A stretch of DNA of 34,318 bases from Candidatus Saccharimonadota bacterium. GTDB lineage: Bacteria > Patescibacteriota > Saccharimonadia > QS-5-54-17. Position numbers and translations under genes: made by a program. The stretch lies in contig SLRF01000049.1 in NCBI GenBank assembly GCA_007131065.1, positions 1-34,318 on the forward strand. The letters run 5' to 3'. The notes under the pieces are model-generated. The model saw only the letters and a list, made by a program, of their open reading frames with translations. It had not been told where the DNA came from and did not search any database. This document shows, piece by piece, positions 17,905 to 25,464 of the stretch; position 1 is the first letter of the stretch; every line of letters starts with the position of its first letter.

Positions 17905-20283
17905 TCAGGATATGTCGGAAACATCCAACTCGGCACTGGATCCGGGCTCTATGCTACCCTCTAGTACTCTCTTAGCAACCACATTCTCTACTGTGCGCTG
18001 CATCATCCTACGCATCGGTCGCGCACCTAGGCGTGGATCATATCCTTCATCAACAATATAGTCTATTGCCGCATCACTAAGAGTCACACTTATGCGTTGT
18101 GACTGCAGATTAGCATTCACTTCACCTAGCAACAGAGTGACTACCTCTCTTAATTCTTGTTTATTTAGAGGTCGGAAAAGTACAACCTCATCGAAGCGAT
18201 TCATAAGTTCGGGTCGAAACTGTTGCGAATCTATGAGCTGATCAACAAACGACTCGCTAAAATCTTCGAGGTCTTTGCCTTGCTCGATATTGGACCTTAT
18301 GATGTCCGCACCGGCGTTCGAAGTAGTGATTACTATGGCGTCTTTGAAGCTAACACTTCGTCCATCCTCGTCAGTCAAAGATCCCTCATCCAGCATTTGC
18401 AATAATAAATTCTGCACCTCAGAAGAAGACTTCTCTACCTCATCTAACAATACGACACTGAAAGGAGCCTGCCTGACCCGGCCAAGAAACGAACCGGCAT
18501 TAGCAGACGTAGCTATTAAGCGATCGACACTTCCGGGTTGTGAATATTCACTCATATCGACACGTATAATCTTCTCTTCTCCGCCGTAATACACTCGGGC
18601 AAGAGCTTTGGTCAGCTCGGTCTTACCTACACCGGTAGGTCCTAGAAAAAGAAAACTGCCTACCGGTCGAGTGTTCGTTCTCACACCAGCTCTAGCGCGC
18701 CGTAAAGCATCTGCTACTACACCGACGGCGTAGCTCTGATTGATCATATATTTATGCAGTTGATCCTCGAGATGCAACAAAGTGCTACTCTCTTCCGGTG
18801 TAGCACTAGCTACTTTGACTCCGAGCATATTCTCCACAGTCTTCTGTACTGCCTCTCTATCTACCCAGCCTCCACCGACATTACCGGCAGCTGTTCGAAG
18901 CAGATTTATGGCTTTACCCGGAAACACCTGCTCAGTGATATATCTATCAGCTAGATCGTACGACTCCTTGATAGCGAGATAGCTTATAGTCGACCCTGTC
19001 TCCGCCTCTATCGAAAGTGCTTGATCCTGTAATACTTTCTCTACCGTGCCCCTGTCGGGCTCCTGAACAACTAGCTGGTTCACTTGCGCCGTCACATCAC
19101 TTGCTACACTATCCAGATACTGCCAGTCGGCAGGCCGGAAGGCGAAAAGCATACGCACCCTACCGCTACGCAGAATCTGCAACAAGACATTGGACATATC
19201 TACCGCCCCAGATTCGTTGCTAAAGAAACTATGAGCATCGTCGAAAAACAATATGATATTACCGGCCCGGCGCGCTTCGGCCACTATGTGAAGCAATAAT
19301 GACTCTAAATTGCCCGCTCTCTTCGCTTCGGCAACGATCAAAGAAGCATCGAGTGCAAAAACTTTGTGGTATTGCAGCTTAGTATTGCGGGGGTCTAGCA
19401 ACCTCTCAGCCAGGGCAAATGCTAGCGACGTCTTGCCTGAGCCGGTACCTCCTATCAGTGCGACTGTATTATTGTTCGGCTGTTGCAACGACTGCAACAT
19501 CTGCTCGAGCTGCTCAGAATGTGTCTGTAAATATAAATGTTCGTACGCCCCATGTTCCACCGCCCCACTAAGATCGTGAGCAAATCTATTAATAAGAGGT
19601 GTGTACCCGGCCGCCCAGTCCCGCGCCACTCCTCCGAACGAACGTTTCTGCTGTAACTTCTTCATAATCTTTTCGACCCGGACTTGCCAATGAGCAGCAT
19701 CTACTACATCTTCGCTTGTGAGCTTATTCTCGGCCAACCACTGCTCGGAATCCTCTATGCTAATTACCAGTGCCGGCACTAAGCACCCTATCGTAAGTTC
19801 GCTTAGATTCATCTGTCTCATATAAGACAGTGCTTCTGCCCATATAAACTTGCTGTCTTCTTGTCTATTGCCCAGGGACTGCTCAACGCGATTGCTGTCG
19901 AGGAATAGCCTATTCATTATAAATCCCCTCTGCCATGAGCCTTCCAGGCTACGCCATAGCTCCAATGGCGACTGATTGGAGCGTATACGTCGCAATAACT
20001 CTGCATCCGCTATTTTATCCAATTCTATTGCACCTTCGTTGCTTTTTTCGACAGTTAACTCCTTAAGATATAGAAGCCACCATAAATATAGTTGCAGTAG
20101 TAACAGACCGACCCCCAGGCCTATGTACTTCATATACAAAACGTCGCCCAGCCACCCAGTGACACCGACCGCAATCGCAATCAGTATCAATAATCGCCAA
20201 AATACTATACGTTTGCCACTAAACAAGCCCTTGTATCGAGATGATTGGGCTCTCATGGAGTGCTTATTGAATGTTATCTCCAT
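17905..20283 (-). CDS. Membrane-anchored ClpA/ClpB-like double AAA+ ATPase
   Basis: The 792-residue ATPase has two N-terminal membrane helices (about 27-48 and 53-72), a middle region without a canonical Clp N-domain, then two AAA+ modules. D1 has Walker A GGTGSGKT (278-285) and Walker B ILFFDDAH (about 344-351). D2 has Walker A GPTGVGKT (548-555), Walker B VVLLDEVEK (about 610-618) and RPELMNRFDE with a candidate arginine finger. It probably unfolds proteins at the membrane. A ClpP-docking loop is not evident. I chose ATG at 20281-20283; a longer frame would overlap the preceding gene too far. It overlaps the 125-residue gene by 10 nt, so the two are likely coupled. Confidence 0.88.
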   Translation of the reverse strand: MEITFNKHSMRAQSSRYKGLFSGKRIVFWRLLILIAIAVGVTGWLGDVLYMKYIGLGVGLLLLQLYLWWLLYLKELTVEKSNEGAIELDKIADAELLRRIRSNQSPLELWRSLEGSWQRGFIMNRLFLDSNRVEQSLGNRQEDSKFIWAEALSYMRQMNLSELTIGCLVPALVISIEDSEQWLAENKLTSEDVVDAAHWQVRVEKIMKKLQQKRSFGGVARDWAAGYTPLINRFAHDLSGAVEHGAYEHLYLQTHSEQLEQMLQSLQQPNNNTVALIGGTGSGKTSLAFALAERLLDPRNTKLQYHKVFALDASLIVAEAKRAGNLESLLLHIVAEARRAGNIILFFDDAHSFFSNESGAVDMSNVLLQILRSGRVRMLFAFRPADWQYLDSVASDVTAQVNQLVVQEPDRGTVEKVLQDQALSIEAETGSTISYLAIKESYDLADRYITEQVFPGKAINLLRTAAGNVGGGWVDREAVQKTVENMLGVKVASATPEESSTLLHLEDQLHKYMINQSYAVGVVADALRRARAGVRTNTRPVGSFLFLGPTGVGKTELTKALARVYYGGEEKIIRVDMSEYSQPGSVDRLIATSANAGSFLGRVRQAPFSVVLLDEVEKSSSEVQNLLLQMLDEGSLTDEDGRSVSFKDAIVITTSNAGADIIRSNIEQGKDLEDFSESFVDQLIDSQQFRPELMNRFDEVVLFRPLNKQELREVVTLLLGEVNANLQSQRISVTLSDAAIDYIVDEGYDPRLGARPMRRMMQRTVENVVAKRVLEGSIEPGSSAELDVSDIS

Positions 20284-20651
20284 ATTCCCGCCAATCCTAA
20301 GATCAAAAATACAACACTGGCTAGCGGTATAAAATACCACGCTAACAACAACGACATCCCCAGCACTGTAGTTACCGACAATGCTACAAGAGCTATTAGG
20401 AGAGTGATTGAACGGATTAAGAAGCCTAGGAAGCGCGATATCTGATTACCTATCCACCATTGCAGCCTCACTTGCAGAGGTGTATTGGGGCCAGGAATAT
20501 TCACTGTTTGCTTCCAGGGGGAGAACAGAGTTCTTAGTAATACTTTCACTGAAAAGCCTTCTGCTTGCCGGCGCAAAAGGTTAAGAAGCCACGAAAAAGC
20601 TGACCCTAAACCGCGGAGATACCACCACTGCCAAACTCTGAACATTAACAT
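20274..20651 (-). CDS. Small membrane protein coupled to the Clp-like ATPase
   Basis: This protein of 125 residues has a Trp-rich, basic N-terminal part (RVWQWWYLRGLG, then TLFSPWK at about 42-48) and two hydrophobic helices near the C terminus (about 78-98 and 102-121). I recognise no named family. Its end overlaps the ATPase start by 10 nt and both are membrane proteins, so a shared complex is plausible. A TAAAAT box lies 6 nt before ATG (20658-20663), which predicts a leaderless transcript. A second in-frame ATG follows two codons later. Confidence 0.72.
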   Translation of the reverse strand: MLMFRVWQWWYLRGLGSAFSWLLNLLRRQAEGFSVKVLLRTLFSPWKQTVNIPGPNTPLQVRLQWWIGNQISRFLGFLIRSITLLIALVALSVTTVLGMSLLLAWYFIPLASVVFLILGLAGIWR

Positions 20652-20693
20652 GTTTCCATTTTAGCAGGTGCAAGCGGTATCTACGAAAGATAT

Positions 20694-21191
20694 TTAGCTA
20701 ATCAGCATGCGCAGTAGCTTACTACGTTTACGCCTGGTACTTAATACCGGCTTTCTGTGTGCTGTATAGCGCTTAGATATAAACGAAGGCCAATTCTTGT
20801 GCAACCACTGTTGCTGCTGTTCGTATAGGTTCTCTAGTCCTCTCTCAGCAAATTCTCGTCTTACTACGCCTCCTGCATGGGGGTATTGGTGTTTTCTATC
20901 CTTAGATCCTGAATTAAAACCGTGCGCATAGTGACACAGTTCATGCACTATGACTGAACGAATTAGAAATTCAGGAACCTCCTCATCCCTAAACCACCCA
21001 TTAACTCTCACGATAGACTGGCCAGGATTATTCCTATCGACACTGATCGAACCCAGTCTTCGTTTAGCTCTGCGCCCGAATTCGACCCGTATGTGATTCA
21101 CTCTTTTTACGTCACTGAAGTGCTCGTTCCAGGTTGACTGAAATATATCCTCAAGCCACTCTTGGTCGCGTTGATTTACTGTCTGATTCAT
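20694..21191 (-). CDS. SprT-like zinc metallopeptidase
   Basis: The 165-residue protein has the SprT-like/gluzincin motif HELCHYAHG (about 84-92), with two His and one Glu as zinc ligands and catalytic base, then YPHAGGVVRREF, whose His may be the third ligand. The strand RLGSISVDRNNPGQSIVRVNGWF precedes the motif, as in SprT and Spartan-type domains. Such proteins act on DNA-protein crosslinks or as general metallopeptidases; the target here is unknown. The C terminus is Lys/Arg-rich. A TAGAAT -10 box lies 7 nt before ATG and a perfect palindrome lies just upstream. Confidence 0.82.
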   Translation of the reverse strand: MNQTVNQRDQEWLEDIFQSTWNEHFSDVKRVNHIRVEFGRRAKRRLGSISVDRNNPGQSIVRVNGWFRDEEVPEFLIRSVIVHELCHYAHGFNSGSKDRKHQYPHAGGVVRREFAERGLENLYEQQQQWLHKNWPSFISKRYTAHRKPVLSTRRKRSKLLRMLIS

Positions 21192-21198
21192 AATGATT

Positions 21199-21225
21199 AT
21201 TCTACACTATCCATATATGGATAGT
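21199..21225 (-). promoter_or_regulatory. sprT promoter with 20-bp palindromic operator candidate
   Basis: ACTATCCATATATGGATAGT (21206-21225) is a perfect 20-bp palindrome. It begins 1 bp upstream of the -10 box TAGAAT (21199-21204, minus strand), which itself is 7 nt from ATG. A dimeric repressor bound here would block the promoter directly. No regulator gene is adjacent. Confidence 0.55.
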
Positions 21226-21308
21226 CGTAACTCATTCGAAAACTACGATTGAGTTGTATGTAGATTTCTACTATATAACAGGGTGTTTGTTGTGCTAATA
21301 TCAACGAT

Positions 21309-22913
21309 TTACATAGACTCAAGCGGTTCTATGCCGATAATTTCGAAATAATTTTCGAACATTTTCTTTATCTTTTCTAACATGTAAAGCTTTTGAGCAG
21401 CATCATTTTGGGGTAGGTCGAGTACATGAATTTCTTCATACCATTCGTGAAAAAGCCGCGCGAATTCTTGTCCGTAGAACGTAAGTTTATGCACTTCGTA
21501 TGTACGGCTCACAGTATCAAGCAGGTCCGGCAACAATGCGATTTGCTTTATCATTTCTTTCTCGATGGGTGCGATAGTAGTCATTTCAGAAGCACTATTA
21601 ATTTCACGCTCCCGGGCTTGACGTAAAATCGCATTCAGTCGCACGTAAGCATACATCACGTACCAGAATGGATTTTTCTGACTCTGCTCTTCTGCTAAAT
21701 CTAGGTCGAAATCCATATGGGTATCGCTACTACGCATAAGCATGAACCAACGCGCAACATCGGCGCCAACCCTATCGATTAACTCTCCAACGGTTACATA
21801 CTGCCCCGATCGTTTGCTCATCTTAAATTCTTGTCCGTTTTTGATGAGGCGCAGTTGTTGATGTGTTACCATTTCTAATTTTTTATCCGGATACAGTAGT
21901 GAAATCACTGCCCTAACTGAAGGAAACTGAGCCACATGATCCGGTCCTAGTTCTTTAATGGCTCGATCGAATCGACGTTGAGAAAAAATATTCACATGAT
22001 AAGCCACATCAGGTGCAAAATAGGACGGATCGCCATTGCTCTTGATGAACACTCTCTCTCTTCTTGGGTCTCCACCACGCTCAGTATTAAGCCACTGTGC
22101 ACCGTCCCGCTCGAATAGTAAGCCTTTCTCTCGCAATATGTCCATCGTAGCATCGAACGACCCATCCTCTATTAAGGAGGTTTCATTAAACCACTCATCG
22201 AACTCTATATTCATCTTCTTTATATCTGGCTGGATATATTCGGTAAAGATAGTTTTCGTAAGAAGTTTCTTAAGGGTGGCATCATCTTCCGTAGTAAGCT
22301 TCTCTTTGAAGTCTTGAGCAAGCTTACTTATATACTCCCCACTATACTGACGGTCCTCAACTTCTAGGAGGCCAGCTTCCACTTTTACTGATTCGAGCAA
22401 CTTGCTTACTTGTGTGCCAGCATCATTAAAATAATATTCACGAGTCACATCGTAACCCTGTGTGTCTAATACATTACTTAGTACGTCCCCTATGAAGCCG
22501 CCCCGAGCGTTACCGAGTGTAAGAGGTCCGGTCGGGTTTGCCGATATGAACTCTACCTGCACTTTCTCGCTTTGTTCCGGTGATTCATGATATCCAAAGT
22601 CGTCTGATAGATTAGACATGAACTGTAACCAATAATCGTCACTTAGAGTTATATTGATAAATCCCGGACCAGCTACTTCCGCTTCTGCCACCTCTTTAAT
22701 ATTGCTCAAATACTCCGCCAGCTCTTTTGCAATATCCCGAGGTGCTCGTTGAAGCTCTTTTTGCAACTGCAGGGCGGCATTACTCTGAAAGTCCCCAAAA
22801 CGTCTATCAGTAGACTCCACTGTCGCCTCGGCATCTATCGCAAACAACTCTTTTATGCCACTTGCGAGAACTGCACTCAAGTATGAACTGGGGTGGTTAT
22901 ATTTTGACTTCAT
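21309..22913 (-). CDS. argS: Arginyl-tRNA synthetase
   Basis: ArgRS is a class I synthetase for tRNA-Arg. The 534-residue protein shows an N-terminal Add1-like domain (about 1-100), the active-site segment NPTGPLTLGNARGGFIGD, the YYFNDAG motif, FKMSKRSGQYVT as the KMSKS equivalent, and a C-terminal DALR anticodon-binding domain from about 415. The HIGH motif reads TLGN, so both histidines are replaced. TLGN or HIGN variants seem usual in CPR ArgRS as far as I recall, but the first-position Thr deserves a check. A TATAAT box (22922-22927) sits 8 nt before ATG, so the mRNA is probably leaderless or nearly so. It is divergent from smpB. Confidence 0.96.
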   Translation of the reverse strand: MKSKYNHPSSYLSAVLASGIKELFAIDAEATVESTDRRFGDFQSNAALQLQKELQRAPRDIAKELAEYLSNIKEVAEAEVAGPGFINITLSDDYWLQFMSNLSDDFGYHESPEQSEKVQVEFISANPTGPLTLGNARGGFIGDVLSNVLDTQGYDVTREYYFNDAGTQVSKLLESVKVEAGLLEVEDRQYSGEYISKLAQDFKEKLTTEDDATLKKLLTKTIFTEYIQPDIKKMNIEFDEWFNETSLIEDGSFDATMDILREKGLLFERDGAQWLNTERGGDPRRERVFIKSNGDPSYFAPDVAYHVNIFSQRRFDRAIKELGPDHVAQFPSVRAVISLLYPDKKLEMVTHQQLRLIKNGQEFKMSKRSGQYVTVGELIDRVGADVARWFMLMRSSDTHMDFDLDLAEEQSQKNPFWYVMYAYVRLNAILRQAREREINSASEMTTIAPIEKEMIKQIALLPDLLDTVSRTYEVHKLTFYGQEFARLFHEWYEEIHVLDLPQNDAAQKLYMLEKIKKMFENYFEIIGIEPLESM

Positions 22914-22921
22914 CGTTTTTC

Positions 22922-22927
22922 ATTATA
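22922..22927 (-). promoter_or_regulatory. argS -10 box next to the start codon
   Basis: A perfect TATAAT on the minus strand ends 8 nt before the argS ATG (22911-22913). With usual start-site spacing the mRNA would begin at or 1-2 nt before the AUG. The -35 element is weak. Confidence 0.55.
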
Positions 22928-22986
22928 CGCACCTTCACAGGTATAATCGAACACATAAGGGCCTCTTTAGGCGTGCAAGGATGAAG

Positions 22987-22992
22987 TATAAT
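22987..22992 (+). promoter_or_regulatory. Candidate smpB -10 box
   Basis: TATAAT on the plus strand lies 10 nt before the ATG of the short upstream ORF and 84 nt before smpB. A second TATAAT is at about 22942. No clear -35 was found. Confidence 0.4.
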
Positions 22993-23002
22993 GAAGCACA
23001 CT

Positions 23003-23080
23003 ATGCTTAGTTACGAACTTAAACTACCTATTACAGGTGACAATCCACCCGTCTACAACTCGGTGAGGCAAACTACATGA
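23003..23080 (+). CDS. Short upstream ORF overlapping smpB start
   Basis: This 25-codon frame starts MLSYELKLP and ends in TGA inside the smpB start (ATGA overlap, 23077-23080). It begins 10 nt after a TATAAT box, so it could be translated from a near-leaderless mRNA and deliver ribosomes to smpB. No homologue is known to me. It might be a chance frame. Confidence 0.35.
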   Translation: MLSYELKLPITGDNPPVYNSVRQTT

Positions 23081-23511
23081 AAATCGTAGCCAAAAACAAG
23101 CGAGCTCGTTTCGACTACGACATAGAAAGCAGCGTAGAAGCCGGACTGGTATTAAAAGGCACGGAGGTTAAAAGCGTCAAGGACGGAGCAGTAAGTCTCA
23201 AAGGCTCCTACGTTCGCTTCGTAGGCGGCAGGCCAGTACTAACCGGAGCGCACATATCACACTACAAACCAGCTTCTAAGCAACACGACGCGGAACGAGA
23301 TCGCAGTATCCTATTGCACAAAAGCGAAATCGACAAATTGTTTGCGGCCCGACAAAACGGACGCTTCATAATTCCATTGGCAATTGGCATAGTGCGCGGT
23401 CTAGTAAAGCTCGAAATAGGAATCGGCACGTCACGCAAACAACACGACAAACGCGAGCACATCAAACGACGAGACAGTAAGCGCCAAATTCAACGCCGCT
23501 TGAAACGCTAG
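23077..23511 (+). CDS. smpB: SsrA-binding protein SmpB
   Basis: SmpB binds the tRNA-like domain of tmRNA and places it in the A site of stalled ribosomes. The 144-residue protein is of normal length, with an OB-type barrel carrying LKGTEVKSVKDGAVSLKGSYV (about 27-47, quoted in part), a HISHYKP segment, the LLHKSEID motif, and a very basic C-terminal tail that enters the mRNA channel. Some canonical residues differ mildly, for example IGIVRGLVKLEIGIG in place of the usual YFxxGxxKVExxL. A GGTGAGG ribosome binding site precedes ATG. Its RNA partner ssrA is encoded about 3.6 kb away. Confidence 0.95.
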   Translation: MKIVAKNKRARFDYDIESSVEAGLVLKGTEVKSVKDGAVSLKGSYVRFVGGRPVLTGAHISHYKPASKQHDAERDRSILLHKSEIDKLFAARQNGRFIIPLAIGIVRGLVKLEIGIGTSRKQHDKREHIKRRDSKRQIQRRLKR

Positions 23512-23535
23512 GCGTTGATTCAGTAAAAAATATTG

Positions 23536-23564
23536 TTGACACTAGCATAAGAGTTGTATATCTT
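23536..23564 (+). promoter_or_regulatory. Promoter of the sRNA candidate
   Basis: A perfect -35 TTGACA (23536-23541) is followed by 17 bp and -10 TATCTT (23559-23564). The expected start is near 23571, exactly at the base of the first hairpin. Confidence 0.6.
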
Positions 23565-23570
23565 AGGTAT

Positions 23571-23745
23571 AAGCACTTTGAATAACTAAAGTGCTCAAAA
23601 ATAAAAACGTAAAATAAAGCTCCCTAAGCAACGGCTTCACCAAGCCGTTGCTTACCTAAAACCAACATAGCTAAAACAACAACCAACAACCACAAAACAC
23701 ACCAAATAAGATAACTCCGGAACTTTCCGGAGTTATCTTATTTTT
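23571..23745 (+). ncRNA. Putative small RNA between smpB and pilB
   Basis: About 175 nt with its own promoter and terminator and no convincing ORF. Hairpin 1 is AGCACTTT/AAAGTGCT. Hairpin 2 is a perfect 13-bp stem TAAGCAACGGCTT (23625-23637) with loop CACC and its complement (23642-23654). About 50 nt of A/C-rich, nearly G-free linker follow (23655-23704), then a 16-bp terminator stem. A GCTCCCT stretch before hairpin 2 could pair with Shine-Dalgarno sequences. I know no family that fits. Confidence 0.5.
23705..23745 (+). terminator. Strong intrinsic terminator
   Basis: AATAAGATAACTCCGG, loop AACTTT, CCGGAGTTATCTTATT is a perfect 16-bp stem followed by TTTA. It closes the smpB/sRNA side and, having an A run on the other flank, may work in both directions. 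Confidence 0.85.
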
Positions 23746-23802
23746 ATGCCTAGAGCCATCACACTTATGGTATTTGTGCGGCAAATCATCTACCATAAAT
23801 GC

Positions 23803-25464
23803 ATGAGCATGACGAACGAAAAGTTGCGAGACAAGGAAGAACAAATAGCTAAAGACCGAGCTACATTGCTACGTGTCAGCTACACAGACACTCGCAATAT
23901 TCCCGAAGAATCATTCTTTCCCGACATTATGGATATCGATGCAATCGATAAATACCGCATCGTTCCCGTAGCTCAAAATGTACAGGACATTCAATTAGGC
24001 TTCAGCTTGGAAACCCCGCAAACAAGCTTGGAGGAGGTCCAGAAATTATTCCCGGAATTCCGAGTTTTTTTTACCTATATATCTCAATCTGGATATAACG
24101 AATTACGGGAACGATACTACCGGCACGCACACCGCAACGACCCGAAGCCCCCTAGCCCTAAAGAGATGGCCGACCAGCTTGCAGGGCAGATACTGGATGT
24201 TAATGAAAAAATAAAACAAAACACCGAGATAAATCTATTTGATGAAGCACTTCAAGATGCCCATCAGAGTGAATTATTTAAATTCCTAGCCCAGCAAGCC
24301 TTCCTACTCGACTCTTCAGATATACATATAGAGCCGGAGCAGGAAGGCGCCCGTATTCGTTTCCGTATAGACGGCAGGCTTCATGTGGTAGGCAGGCTGG
24401 AAAAAGAGCGATATAAGATACTGTTAAACGAGATCCAGATGAAGGCAAAAGTACGCTGGAATGCCGACTACCCGCAGACAGGTAGCACAACTATAGCCTT
24501 GATAAACCACGACAAAGCAAGCACCGAAGTAAATATGCGTGTAGAAACAGTGCCTGCTATTCATGGTAGCGACATAGTCATCCGCTTGTTCAATATGCAG
24601 GAAGAGTACCTAGATCTTAATAATCTAGGTCTGAACGACAAGCAGCACCAAGTGGTAAGCGACATCATATCCAGGCCCTATGGACTAGTTCTTACTGTCG
24701 GACCTACAGGGTCGGGGAAGAGCTCTACTCTATACTCGATAATAAAAGAGCTGAACTCCAATGAGGTCAAAATCGTCACCCTGGAAGACCCTGTCGAATA
24801 TGAGATATCGGGTATTACGCAGATACCTGTGGTCACTGACGACCGAGAGAAAGACACTGACGATGCTTTTATGAGCCGTCTGCGTGCCGTCCTGCGCGAA
24901 GACCCGGATATTATCATGGTAGGAGAGATTCGAGATGAGGAGACAGCCCGTACAGCCTTACAGGCATCTCTCACCGGTCATCTAGTACTATCAACCTTCC
25001 ACGCTACCAACGGTGCGGCCGCTGTAAGCCGCCTACTCGACCTAATAGACTATAACCCCCTACTCGCATCAGCTATCCGATTAATCATGCCCCAGCGGCT
25101 CGTCAGACGGTTATGCGAACACTGCAAAGAGGCGTACACACCGGACCAGCGCCTTGCGTCTACAATAACCCAAGCCCTGCAAGGCTTAACCGAGCAACCA
25201 CAAGAACTTACTCTGTACAGGGCTGTCGGGTGTGATCAGTGCCACAATATTGGCTACAAAGGAAGGATATGCGTACTCGAGCAGTTTCAAGTAAGTCAAG
25301 ATATGAACGATGAAATCGCGAGCAATGAAAGTATTACCGCCCACAGACTACAAGAACTTGCCGTTATGGACGGCATGGTGACCATGCTACAAGATGGAAT
25401 CCTAAAAGCACTAGCCGGACACACCTCTATAGAAGAGGTTTTCAGAGTCATAGAGCTACGATAA
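23803..25464 (+). CDS. pilB: Type IV pilus assembly ATPase PilB/GspE family
   Basis: PilB is the cytoplasmic hexameric ATPase that drives pilin polymerisation. From ATG 23803 the protein has 553 residues: an N-terminal MshEN-like region (about 1-120), then the AAA-type secretion ATPase. Motifs are Walker A GPTGSGKS (300-307), Walker B DIIMVGEIRD (about 369-378), His box TGHLVLSTFHA (about 391-401) and a four-Cys zinc site (about C438, C441, C477, C480). I reject the upstream ATG at 23746 because it lies in the terminator T run. No other pilus gene is present here. In Saccharibacteria type IV pili serve movement and host contact. The 3' end overlaps the convergent trehalase-like gene by 9 bp. 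Confidence 0.93.
   Translation: MSMTNEKLRDKEEQIAKDRATLLRVSYTDTRNIPEESFFPDIMDIDAIDKYRIVPVAQNVQDIQLGFSLETPQTSLEEVQKLFPEFRVFFTYISQSGYNELRERYYRHAHRNDPKPPSPKEMADQLAGQILDVNEKIKQNTEINLFDEALQDAHQSELFKFLAQQAFLLDSSDIHIEPEQEGARIRFRIDGRLHVVGRLEKERYKILLNEIQMKAKVRWNADYPQTGSTTIALINHDKASTEVNMRVETVPAIHGSDIVIRLFNMQEEYLDLNNLGLNDKQHQVVSDIISRPYGLVLTVGPTGSGKSSTLYSIIKELNSNEVKIVTLEDPVEYEISGITQIPVVTDDREKDTDDAFMSRLRAVLREDPDIIMVGEIRDEETARTALQASLTGHLVLSTFHATNGAAAVSRLLDLIDYNPLLASAIRLIMPQRLVRRLCEHCKEAYTPDQRLASTITQALQGLTEQPQELTLYRAVGCDQCHNIGYKGRICVLEQFQVSQDMNDEIASNESITAHRLQELAVMDGMVTMLQDGILKALAGHTSIEEVFRVIELR

Noticed and set aside
23746..23802. Earlier ATG for pilB
   Set aside because: It lies directly in the T run of a strong terminator and adds 19 residues without family similarity.
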